This document shows positions 1 to 8,164 of a DNA stretch of 52,962 bases, piece by piece. This stretch comes from JBLFWJ01 sp047611425. GTDB taxonomy: Bacteria; Bacteroidota; Bacteroidia; UBA10329. The stretch is taken from the NCBI GenBank assembly GCA_047611425.1, contig JBLFWJ010000002.1, positions 1 through 52,962 of the forward strand, written 5' to 3'. Position 1 is the stretch's first letter. Each line of letters opens with the position of its first letter. A program made the position numbers and the translations under genes. The notes under the pieces were generated by a model. The model was given only the letters and a program-made list of their open reading frames with translations. It made no database searches and was not told the origin of the DNA.

Positions 1-2070
1 GGATTGAATCTCAATATTGACATTCCTATCATCAATACAACGGATACCAGCAAGTTTACGGTGCACTACCACGGACAACCTTCTCAAGATCCCAGTGGAT
101 GGGGCGGATTTTACTGGTCGGGCACTTCTTATGCATTCAACCTTGGGGTTGGGTTTGATGAAGATCCGCATGTTTACGGCCGAGCTTGGTATCCATGTTT
201 GGATGTGTTCACCGATAAATCGACTTATGATTTTAGGGTGACGGTCGACTCCGTGTATCTCCCAGTTTGCAACGGAGAAATGATGAGTCAGCTTGATCTT
301 GGAGACGGCCGCAAAATCACCCATTGGCAAATGGATGAACCTATTCCAACGTACTTGACTGCAATTGCTATCGCTCCATTCATTCTTCTTGAACGTGAGT
401 ATAGCGGAATACCAACACAGTTTGCGTGCCTTGCAAGCGACACGAATAACGTAAACAGTACGTTCACAAACATGCAAGCCTGCGTTGATCGCTTTTTGGA
501 AGCTTTTGGGCCGTACAGATTCAACCGAATCGGTTATTCGCTGGTGCCGTTTTCTGGCGGTGCCATGGAGCATGCCACCAGCATTCACATAGGTAAAGCA
601 TTTATTGATGGAAGCCTGAGCTATGAAACACTTTGGGCGCACGAGTTAGCGCACATGTGGTGGGGTGATAACGTTACCTGCTCAACCGCAGAAGACATGT
701 GGCTTAACGAAGGTTGGGCCGCTTACTCCGAGGCATTATTCACTGAAGAGGTTTATGGAGAAGATGCTTACATGAATTGGTTTCGGCCATTGCATCGCCA
801 AATGCTACAATTCGCACACATTGAGGATGGCGATTATTACGCCATGAACGACATACCGCATGCCGTGACTTACGGAACGCATGTTTATGAGAAAGGACCA
901 TTAATGTGTCACTCACTGCGCGGATATATGGGAGACAGTCTTTTCTTTTTGGCTTGTCATGCTTACCAAGATTCATTGGAATATGGTAATGCTACGAGCC
1001 AGAACATGCGGGACATTTTCACTTCCGCCACTGGACTTGACATGAGTGGTTTTTTCAACGGCTGGATATTAGAACCGGGTTGGGCGCATTTCAGCGTTGA
1101 TTCGTTCGAAGTCACTTCTATTCCCAGCGCTTTTGAGGTTGAAGTTCATTTACGTCAGAGATCAAGGGCAAACCAGCATGTTTATGAGATGAATGTGCCC
1201 GTTACGTTTTACGATGGAAATGGAATTGATACCACGCTCTGGATTCCAATGAATCAGGAAACTCAGAGTTCCACGATCCAGATTCTGTTCGAACCGGTTT
1301 TAGCGATGATAGATGGTGACGAGCAACTGGCAGATGCTATGGCCACATATACCAGGGAGATTACAGATGATGGCTTGACGAATTTCCTCTACACTAACGT
1401 GAAGTTTGACGTTGACAACCCGGGTCAAGGAGGAAGTTTCGTTCGGGTATCCGACAACTTCGTAGCGCCTCATCCAAACTATTCAACCACCGGTGGCATT
1501 CTTCTAAATGACTACCACTTCTGGTCTGTAGAAGGTATCCTTGGTGAAGGGTTTGCCTCCAATGCAACTTTTAAATATTATGGTACGACCAGCACTGCAA
1601 CCGGCTATATGGACAATAACCTTTTTGTTAATAGTAATGAAGATAGCTTGATCATGCTTTATAGACCTGGAGCGGGATACAACTGGCAAGAGGTTGATGG
1701 ATATGAGCTTGTGACTGGTTCTAACGTAACCAACGGAAGAGGCGAAGTGGACGTAGAATCGGTGAAATTGGGGGAATATGTATTAGCTATTTATGACGCT
1801 GCGCTCGGTGTTCGAAATAATCGATTAACCGCAAATTCTGTTTATCCCAATCCGGCATCTAGCGCTGTAACCATCAACCTTGATCCTAAGTCGTTGTATC
1901 CAGCCACTATTCAGATTCTAGACATGACTGGTCGAACAGTCATTCGAGAGGTTATATCTCGACCCAATGCTTCAATAAATTTGGAAGGCTGTGAATCAGG
2001 CACTCACCTCATCCGAATTGAATCCTCCGATGGAAAAATTACCGATCAGAAGATTGAGATTGTCCGGTAA
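1..2070 (+). CDS. M1-family metallopeptidase with T9SS sorting domain (5' partial)
   Basis: This is a zinc metallopeptidase whose start lies before the window; the frame is open from base 1. The zinc site HELAH is at residues 213-217 (counting from the codon at base 4), followed 18 residues later by the third ligand in the stretch WLNEGWAAYSE, the M1 (gluzincin) arrangement. The exopeptidase motif that is usually GAMEN reads GAMEH at residues 186-190. The last 75 or so residues start with VYPNPASS and form a type A T9SS C-terminal sorting domain, so the protein should cross the outer membrane and be released or anchored by PorU. The missing part should hold the signal peptide and the first beta domain. 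The stop codon directly abuts the stop of the convergent gene at 2071. Substrate is unknown. Confidence 0.9.
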   Translation, partial: GLNLNIDIPIINTTDTSKFTVHYHGQPSQDPSGWGGFYWSGTSYAFNLGVGFDEDPHVYGRAWYPCLDVFTDKSTYDFRVTVDSVYLPVCNGEMMSQLDLGDGRKITHWQMDEPIPTYLTAIAIAPFILLEREYSGIPTQFACLASDTNNVNSTFTNMQACVDRFLEAFGPYRFNRIGYSLVPFSGGAMEHATSIHIGKAFIDGSLSYETLWAHELAHMWWGDNVTCSTAEDMWLNEGWAAYSEALFTEEVYGEDAYMNWFRPLHRQMLQFAHIEDGDYYAMNDIPHAVTYGTHVYEKGPLMCHSLRGYMGDSLFFLACHAYQDSLEYGNATSQNMRDIFTSATGLDMSGFFNGWILEPGWAHFSVDSFEVTSIPSAFEVEVHLRQRSRANQHVYEMNVPVTFYDGNGIDTTLWIPMNQETQSSTIQILFEPVLAMIDGDEQLADAMATYTREITDDGLTNFLYTNVKFDVDNPGQGGSFVRVSDNFVAPHPNYSTTGGILLNDYHFWSVEGILGEGFASNATFKYYGTTSTATGYMDNNLFVNSNEDSLIMLYRPGAGYNWQEVDGYELVTGSNVTNGRGEVDVESVKLGEYVLAIYDAALGVRNNRLTANSVYPNPASSAVTINLDPKSLYPATIQILDMTGRTVIREVISRPNASINLEGCESGTHLIRIESSDGKITDQKIEIVR

Positions 2071-3567
2071 TCAGTAGTCGTCTTTTAAAGACTTGGTTTT
2101 GAAACCATGCTTTTGTACGCCTTTTGGTTTTTTCCGAACCGGGTCGTAGGCTGGGCAGCTCTTACTCGATTTCTTTTTTCGCTTCTTCCTTGGCTTGCAT
2201 TTAGGATTATCGAATAAGGTGATTTTTAGGTTGAAATAAATATCCATTCCATAAGTATCAACTGGTGCAAAAAGAGCCAGGATATGATCGGAACCGATTA
2301 CCAAACTATAGAATCGAAGCATCAATCCAAGTTGCGGCTGATAGTAATCGTGCAGAGAGAGAGGAAGAGCGGCTTCAAACCATTTATGCTCCCATCGTGG
2401 CGTTATGTTAATCAATGCCTTGCGCATTCCGGTATTGGTTGGCATCAACCGAAAACCCTGCATGTAGGTAAAGCTTGTATAGAAGTTGTGGCCAAAATTG
2501 TAGTCGAACTGGAGGCTTCCAGCTGCTGGAAGTCCCGCTTTAAACTCCCGTGCATCGGGCTCCAATTGAAGACTTAAAGCTGAGTCTAACGCAAACTGCG
2601 TACTCAAACCTTCATCGATACCCGAAATACCTTGAGGCTTGAAATTGCCGTAATTACGCCAGTAGGTAGATGCGTTTGTAAAACTTCGCTGCACCCCGGT
2701 GTAATCCACGTATCCAAGATCAAGTAATGACGCTCCCAACTTCCATCTATAACCAATCTTCTTACAGCCAGATCTCGGATCCCTTGGTGAATAACTGCTT
2801 GAATTTTTGAGCATGCGTTTGTACTGCACACCAATATCAATTCCGAATCCACTGCCAGAATTAAATGCCGGTTCAGCAATGGCATACTCACCCGTGAAAT
2901 TGTCTATACGAAGGTCATTCTCGTCAATAATCGTGTAATCAAACTCATCCGACTTTAAAGAGATATTAGCAATACCAATCAGGTAGTTAAACGTTAAACC
3001 AGCTGTAATAAGGTTTTCGCGATGACTCGAAATTATTGTGGCATAGGAAAGCCCAATCTCGGCAAATCCGAGAGCATTTACTCTGAATTGATCGTGCGAA
3101 TAATCGATGCCTAATTGCGGTTCATACCTGAGCCCTTCAAACATCGATACTGCAAAAGGCTGGGGTACGCCCTCAGCAGAGACGAAAACTCTAGCCCCAG
3201 TATGTACGCCAATGGCATGCTTTCCCAATGCAAGTGTGAATGCCGGCCCCATGGCTTTTACTTGCACCTGCGCTCTGCGATTTTTCCGGTCGTCCTTTCT
3301 TCTGATGTCGGGCATATTGCCCGATGGGACGTTTTCCCAGAAATAGAAATCTTCCTTACTATAGTAAGCGAAGTTGTTGTTGAAGTAAACATCAACTCCA
3401 ACTATGTTTACGTCAAGCCAAACCTTGCTATCAACCATTGACGCGGGGTTAAGCGCCACACCATTTGTTCCAGCAAAATTGCTGTTGGCAATGCCCAGCA
3501 TTTCCTGTGCTACAGTTAAGTGCACGGAAATAAGAAAAATCAAGGTAAACCAAAGGGTTTTCAGCAT
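2071..3567 (-). CDS. DUF5723-like outer membrane protein
   Basis: An exported protein of 498 residues resembling the DUF5723 family of Bacteroidota envelope proteins, whose function is unknown. The chosen ATG at 3567 opens a clear signal peptide (MLKTLWFTLIFLISVHLTVAQ); the frame stays open 24 codons further upstream, but that stretch lacks signal-peptide character. The mature start, with its NFAGTNGVALNPASMVDSK segment, resembles the N-terminal region of PorV/FadL-type barrels and is followed by alternating amphipathic strands typical of a beta-barrel. The C-terminus ends in a very basic lysine-rich tail (KPRKKRKKKSSKS and onward) that is unusual for a barrel and may face the periplasm. It is convergent with the M1 peptidase gene, with no base between the two stop codons. 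The family call rests on resemblance only. Confidence 0.7.
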   Translation of the reverse strand: MLKTLWFTLIFLISVHLTVAQEMLGIANSNFAGTNGVALNPASMVDSKVWLDVNIVGVDVYFNNNFAYYSKEDFYFWENVPSGNMPDIRRKDDRKNRRAQVQVKAMGPAFTLALGKHAIGVHTGARVFVSAEGVPQPFAVSMFEGLRYEPQLGIDYSHDQFRVNALGFAEIGLSYATIISSHRENLITAGLTFNYLIGIANISLKSDEFDYTIIDENDLRIDNFTGEYAIAEPAFNSGSGFGIDIGVQYKRMLKNSSSYSPRDPRSGCKKIGYRWKLGASLLDLGYVDYTGVQRSFTNASTYWRNYGNFKPQGISGIDEGLSTQFALDSALSLQLEPDAREFKAGLPAAGSLQFDYNFGHNFYTSFTYMQGFRLMPTNTGMRKALINITPRWEHKWFEAALPLSLHDYYQPQLGLMLRFYSLVIGSDHILALFAPVDTYGMDIYFNLKITLFDNPKCKPRKKRKKKSSKSCPAYDPVRKKPKGVQKHGFKTKSLKDDY

Positions 3568-3688
3568 AGCTCGGTCGGAGGCTTTAGCGATTGTAAGGAT
3601 AACGAATTCGGTTCTTGACAATTGTTCAAAGGGATACATTTTCGCTAAGCGTCATCTTAATTAGAAAGCGCACGTGTAACTTAGTTCC

Positions 3689-4780
3689 ATGTCCAGGCTG
3701 TTGATAATATTGTCTTTGATAATCTCAGCATCCGCTTTAGCACAAACTGACACCACGAAAAACCCATTGGTCCTTGGCCTTCATGGACATGGAGGTCTTC
3801 TTTTCAAGCATTCATCTGCACTAGGGGTCTTAAAGAAGTCGTATCCATGGGGGTTAACAATGGATATTGCTTGGCACCTTACCGGGATTAAGGCTTATCA
3901 ATATTGTAGCTGCTATCCGAAAGTGGGTGTTTCTGTAAACTATTTCAATTTTGATAATCCAACCGTGTTGGGCAATGCATATTACGCCATCGCCTTTGTA
4001 GAACCTGTTTTCTTTCTGCCACGAAAGTTCAATTTGTCTTTCCGTCTTGGGTTGATTGGGGTTGCTTTTCACGACAAACCATTTGATGCGGACAGCAACC
4101 CAACAAACGTAGCCTATAGCACCTATGCGGCATTTCCTCTGATGCTTGGGTTGGGTTTTAACTATAGAGTAACCCCACAATGGAGTATCAAGCTCGCGGC
4201 TAATTACAATCACATCAGTAATGGTGGCATCAAGAATCCGAATAAAGGGTTGAATTTTCCAACAGCCAGCATCGGTGTGGACTACATGTTGAAGTATTCA
4301 CAAATGGATGCCCGAGGTCGAATGCGTAGACCACCACCCGAAAAGAAAAATAAGATGGTATTTGAAACGGGTAACGGCCTGAAAAACTCGCGTTCAGATG
4401 ACCCAGACCAATACTGGGTTTTCAACCTGAACCTTACGTACAGTCGATGGTTCCACAGATCATCGGCAGTTGCCGCTGGTTTTGCCTGGGAAATGGATAA
4501 TGCTAGAAGAATGGAAATCGTTCGTTGGCAAAATGGCTCCGTTGACCACAACAGACTTTCTTTTTTCGTTGGTCACGAGTTTTGGCTGGGAAAGGTGCGG
4601 TTCGGACAATATATAGGCGCTTACGTGTATGATCACTACAAGGTGAATGACCCAGTTTATCACCGCCATTCGTTGACTTTCAACATTACAAAATTCCTGT
4701 ATGCAGGAGTAAGTTTGAAGGCCCACCGTCAAGTAGCCGATGTACTTGATCTTAGAATTGGAACCAATCTTGATTGGTGA
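3689..4780 (+). CDS. acyloxyacyl hydrolase / PagL-like lipid A deacylase
   Basis: An outer-membrane protein of 363 residues, with a signal peptide (cleavage expected after SASALAQ near residue 19). Residues 173-181 read YNHISNGGI and match the PagL catalytic signature H-x-S-N-x-G (H175, S177, N178); the surrounding strands (LMLGLGFNYRVTPQWSIKLAANY) fit the PagL barrel. PagL enzymes remove the 3-O-linked acyl chain from lipid A in the outer membrane. The protein is about twice the length of proteobacterial PagL: residues after about 205 form a second group of beta strands following a charged linker (RGRMRRPPPEKKNK), as in the longer Bacteroidota members annotated acyloxyacyl hydrolase. It is transcribed divergently from the DUF5723-like gene and convergently with the FAH gene, the two stops forming TGATCA. 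Enzyme activity is inferred from the motif. Confidence 0.75.
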   Translation: MSRLLIILSLIISASALAQTDTTKNPLVLGLHGHGGLLFKHSSALGVLKKSYPWGLTMDIAWHLTGIKAYQYCSCYPKVGVSVNYFNFDNPTVLGNAYYAIAFVEPVFFLPRKFNLSFRLGLIGVAFHDKPFDADSNPTNVAYSTYAAFPLMLGLGFNYRVTPQWSIKLAANYNHISNGGIKNPNKGLNFPTASIGVDYMLKYSQMDARGRMRRPPPEKKNKMVFETGNGLKNSRSDDPDQYWVFNLNLTYSRWFHRSSAVAAGFAWEMDNARRMEIVRWQNGSVDHNRLSFFVGHEFWLGKVRFGQYIGAYVYDHYKVNDPVYHRHSLTFNITKFLYAGVSLKAHRQVADVLDLRIGTNLDW

Positions 4781-5392
4781 TCACTTCACAAGGAAACCCA
4801 TCATTTTTCGGTCCTCGATAAACGCTTCAAGTTTGTCACCGGGCTCCATCTTTCCAACTCCAGCAGGCGTTCCTGTAAAGATCAAATCACCAATCCGAAG
4901 CGTGAAGTATTTGGAAATTTCACTAATTAATGAATTGACCTTGAAGAGCATATCGGCAGTATGACCGTTCTGCATCGTTTCGCCATTTTTCAATAGAGAG
5001 AAGTGTATGTCTTGTATAGGAGGAAGGTCCTTTAACGCGATTAACTTGCTAATTGGAGCCGACCCATCAAACCCTTTAGCCCGCTCCCAAGGATGGCCTT
5101 TTTCTTTGCATTTAGCCTGTACGTCACGGGCGGTTATATCAATTCCTATTCCCACATGGTCGTAATATGTGTGCGCGAATTTTTCTTGAACGTGCTTTCC
5201 TGGTTTGGTAATGCGCACAAATATTTCGGCTTCATAGTGGCAATCACTAGTCCAATCTGGTATGAAGAACGTCTCATTATTTCGCAGCAGGGCCGAATCT
5301 GGTTTAATGAAAAGAAGTGGCTCTTTTGGAACTGGGTTGTTCAGTTCCTTGGCGTGCTCAGCATAATTGCGTCCAACACAAATAATCTTCAT
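4781..5392 (-). CDS. fumarylacetoacetate hydrolase family protein
   Basis: A cytosolic enzyme of 203 residues with a complete FAH fold and no N-terminal extension, closest in size to FAHD1-type acylpyruvases and oxaloacetate decarboxylases. The opening MKIICVGRNYAEHAKEL is the typical family start. The metal ligands are visible as the E-x-E pair in CHYEAEIFVRI and the aspartate in GIGIDITARD; the C-terminal FTGTPAGVGKMEPGD loop is also conserved. The start codon is 3 bp from the stop of the exonuclease gene, so the two are very likely co-transcribed. The exact substrate (acylpyruvate, oxaloacetate or another beta-keto acid) cannot be told from sequence. Confidence 0.9.
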   Translation of the reverse strand: MKIICVGRNYAEHAKELNNPVPKEPLLFIKPDSALLRNNETFFIPDWTSDCHYEAEIFVRITKPGKHVQEKFAHTYYDHVGIGIDITARDVQAKCKEKGHPWERAKGFDGSAPISKLIALKDLPPIQDIHFSLLKNGETMQNGHTADMLFKVNSLISEISKYFTLRIGDLIFTGTPAGVGKMEPGDKLEAFIEDRKMMGFLVK

Positions 5393-5395
5393 TGC

Positions 5396-6163
5396 TTACT
5401 GATTGAATCCTCGAAGTCGGATTTCTGTCAATACTTTTTTTGTGTAAGATGGAAAGTCAGCATCCATCATCCAGTTATAATAGGAAGGTTGTTGTTTGAG
5501 TATCTCGACAACAGGTTTTCCTTTGAATTTTCCAAAATTGAAACATTCTATTCCTTCTTCATTGTAGACAATATGTCCAGAGAAATCTGCGGCATTGTGC
5601 CTTCTAGAGAATTCATGGAGAAAGTCCATGTCATCGTTCAGCTCATCGTACTTCTCTAGCTGAGAACGAAACACTTCATAAGTTGCACGTGTATCTGCTT
5701 CGGCACTATGCGCATTTGTAAGATCCTTTTGACAATAGAATTTGTACGCTGCCACAAGCGTTCTTTGTTCCAACTTGTGAAAAATATTTTGGACATCGAC
5801 ACATCGTCTTCCTTTCATATTCATGTCAACGCCAACTCGCGCGAGCTCTTCCATTAGCATCGGTATGTCGAACCTGTTGCTATTGAACCCGCCTAAATCG
5901 GCATCGTCCATAAAGGCTACAACCTTTTGCGCCACCTCGCCAAACTTTGGGCTATCCTTTACCTTCTCATCGGTAATACCGTGTATGGCTGCAGACTCTG
6001 ATGGAATTGGCATCTCAGGGTGAACGAGCAGCGTAAGTGTTTCTTCCGATCCATCAGGATTAATCTTTAAACCCGAGTATTCTACAATTCGATCTTTGCC
6101 AACGTTAACACCTGTGGTTTCTAGGTCGAAGAACACCACTGGACGCGATAATTTCAATGTCAT
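5396..6163 (-). CDS. DEDDh 3'-5' exonuclease (DnaQ-like)
   Basis: A 255-residue 3'-5' exonuclease of the DnaQ/RNase T superfamily. All five active-site residues are present: D13 and E15 in FFDLETTG, D99 in GFNSNRFDIPML, H152 and D157 in AHSAEADTRA. After the exonuclease fold (residues 8-175) comes a short C-terminal region containing FNFGKFKGKPV and YYNWMMDADFP, found in many Bacteroidota DnaQ-like proteins of this size. Whether it is a Pol III epsilon-type proofreader or a stand-alone DNA or RNA trimming enzyme is not decidable here. It sits 9 bp after the stop of the TPR/PD40 gene upstream and 3 bp before the FAH gene, so it probably forms the tail of a long operon. Confidence 0.88.
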   Translation of the reverse strand: MTLKLSRPVVFFDLETTGVNVGKDRIVEYSGLKINPDGSEETLTLLVHPEMPIPSESAAIHGITDEKVKDSPKFGEVAQKVVAFMDDADLGGFNSNRFDIPMLMEELARVGVDMNMKGRRCVDVQNIFHKLEQRTLVAAYKFYCQKDLTNAHSAEADTRATYEVFRSQLEKYDELNDDMDFLHEFSRRHNAADFSGHIVYNEEGIECFNFGKFKGKPVVEILKQQPSYYNWMMDADFPSYTKKVLTEIRLRGFNQ

Positions 6164-6172
6164 AAATCTGGT

Positions 6173-8164
6173 TTATTCAGGAAGCGTTAATCCATTCTGA
6201 AAGAGAACGGATTTTTTGACAATCTCTGGTTTGTAGTTCCCTAATCCAGGAATAGTCAATGGCTTTTCTATAGTTTGGAAACCATCCGCTTTGATGGTCA
6301 TATTGTAGTATCCAACTGGAAGTGTCGCAACTACTCTACCTGTTTTGTAATTCGGAAGGTAAGTTCCCATCAAATCTCCATTCACATCACTAATCGTAAT
6401 CATGATACCTAGTTCTGGAAAGCCCGTTACAGGGTTTTGGTCTATGGAAGCTCCCTGCTTTGCTACCTGTACCACCTTTTTCCTAGTGTCTACCCAAACA
6501 AAGGAATCATCTCCAACCGGAAACGTTGCTGGTGTGAATTTCTGAACACCTCCGCCACCAACTGATCCAATGACGGTTATGTCGCAGCGCTCCCCATCTT
6601 TCACCGTTTTCACAACTGTTTGATCAAATGACCATTCTGGTAAATCGAATGGTTGATACTCGTCCGTAAACTCTTTCAACGAACCATCTGATTTCTTCCA
6701 AACATGAAAATTGATTTTCTTCGCCACACCACCTACAGTGGCAAATGCTAATTCAGCAACAAATGCAGACAACCGCTCTTCTTTATCGTTATAGATAACT
6801 CGATAAATATCGGTATCACCAAGCCCGTTCAATCGCAATTGAGATACGTACGCTACTCTAGGGTCATTAGATGGGCAATAAGTGAAATTATCCTGTGTGT
6901 TATTCACTGGGTAACCTAAGTTTTCTGGCCTATCCCAACGTTTGAATTTATCATCCCATTCACTTTTAAATACATCATAGCCACCCATACTGTTGTGTCC
7001 CATTGATGCGAAATACAAGGTTTGTCCATCAAATGAAACATATGGATATTGCTCATCATATTGAGTGTTGATAGTTGGTCCTAGATTAACCGGGACGGAC
7101 CAAAGGCCACCAGGCAAACGTTTAGTCATGAAAATGTCTGTGCCTCCAAAACCAGGAGAGTCAAACGGGGTTCGCGCAAAATAGAAGGTTTGTCCATCAG
7201 GTGTACTGCTTGCACCTATTTCAGGTTCATCAGAATTAATCCCTGCACCCAGGGTTACCGCCTTGTTCCAACTTCTACCTCTTCTATCGGAATACCAAAT
7301 GTCATCTGTCGCGTCTTCGTTGTCGACACGGATGTACATATAGTTTCCATCGGCAGAAACGCTAACCAACTCCTCAATCCATTCGGAATTAACCACCATA
7401 CTGGCATTCTTTGCCCTGTCGAATTCATTGCCTTTTACCTTGCACATAAAAACATCAGGTGGCTTAAACCCATCATAATCCACCATGTTTCCAGCAACTC
7501 CTTTTTCTCTTTTTGTAGAGAACAAGAGGTAAGATTGATCCTCCGGTATGAATGGATTATAGTCTGGACCTGCAGAATTCACCTTGGCCCCTAGGTTTTT
7601 AAAGGTCACATCCAGAGGCTTGGCGATGAATTTCTTAGCTGAATTGCACATTTCAATTCTACGCGTCACATCGATAAGCAGAGCAGGATCCTTTTCAATT
7701 ACTTTATATTTATTGAAGAAGTAGAGAGCGCTATCTAGCTTCTCATTAAACATATAAGCCACCCCCAGCTCAAAAAGTGCCATATAGTCTGAATCTTCCA
7801 TATCAGCCACCTTCCGTAGATACTTTATGGCTCTTTTTTTATCCACATTTTGGTATAGGTGACAAAGACCAACACGATAATTGAAGAATTCATCTTCAGG
7901 TTTTTCCGCCAATAGCTCTATATAATGCGGCAAAGCATTCTTATAATCACCAATTAGGAAAAGTTTGTTGGCTCTGTCTTTAGGTCCGAGGGCTCGAATG
8001 TCGTCTCCTCCGTCTTGTCCCATTATCGTTGGCATTGTGGACCCAAAAAATAAAAGGACCATCAAAATGCGAAAGGCCTTCCCTAAATTAAAGATTGACG
8101 AAAACTCGTTGAACATGATTCGATTACCCGATTTGCGTTTGTTTAAAAGGGTTCCCGCCATCAT
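6173..8164 (-). CDS. exported TPR/PD40 beta-propeller protein with carboxypeptidase-regulatory-like domain
   Basis: A 663-residue exported protein and the last of five related genes. After an N-terminal hydrophobic segment (RILMVLLFFGSTMPTIMGQ, about residues 32-50) come TPR helices (about 60-175), a PD40-type beta-propeller (about 185-460; blades with SADGNYMYI, STPDGQTFYFART and SFDGQTLYFASMG) and a C-terminal carboxypeptidase-regulatory-like sandwich (about 590-655, TGRVVATLPVGYYNMTIKADG). It lacks an OmpA domain, unlike PorE of Porphyromonas gingivalis, which otherwise has the same order. It is the paralogue of the gene at 11855: both carry the block PDYNPFIPED. The start used (8164) overlaps the previous stop as ATGA; an ATG at 8116 gives a shorter signal peptide and is a real alternative. 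Role inferred: periplasmic or outer-membrane scaffold. Confidence 0.82.
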   Translation of the reverse strand: MMAGTLLNKRKSGNRIMFNEFSSIFNLGKAFRILMVLLFFGSTMPTIMGQDGGDDIRALGPKDRANKLFLIGDYKNALPHYIELLAEKPEDEFFNYRVGLCHLYQNVDKKRAIKYLRKVADMEDSDYMALFELGVAYMFNEKLDSALYFFNKYKVIEKDPALLIDVTRRIEMCNSAKKFIAKPLDVTFKNLGAKVNSAGPDYNPFIPEDQSYLLFSTKREKGVAGNMVDYDGFKPPDVFMCKVKGNEFDRAKNASMVVNSEWIEELVSVSADGNYMYIRVDNEDATDDIWYSDRRGRSWNKAVTLGAGINSDEPEIGASSTPDGQTFYFARTPFDSPGFGGTDIFMTKRLPGGLWSVPVNLGPTINTQYDEQYPYVSFDGQTLYFASMGHNSMGGYDVFKSEWDDKFKRWDRPENLGYPVNNTQDNFTYCPSNDPRVAYVSQLRLNGLGDTDIYRVIYNDKEERLSAFVAELAFATVGGVAKKINFHVWKKSDGSLKEFTDEYQPFDLPEWSFDQTVVKTVKDGERCDITVIGSVGGGGVQKFTPATFPVGDDSFVWVDTRKKVVQVAKQGASIDQNPVTGFPELGIMITISDVNGDLMGTYLPNYKTGRVVATLPVGYYNMTIKADGFQTIEKPLTIPGLGNYKPEIVKKSVLFQNGLTLPE

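Noticed and set aside
2080..2107. Two short palindromes (GTCTTTT-AAAGAC and TGGTTTTGAAACCA) as a terminator
   Set aside because: The loops are too small for good hairpins and no clear T-run follows, so they are kept only as a side note to the abutting stop codons.
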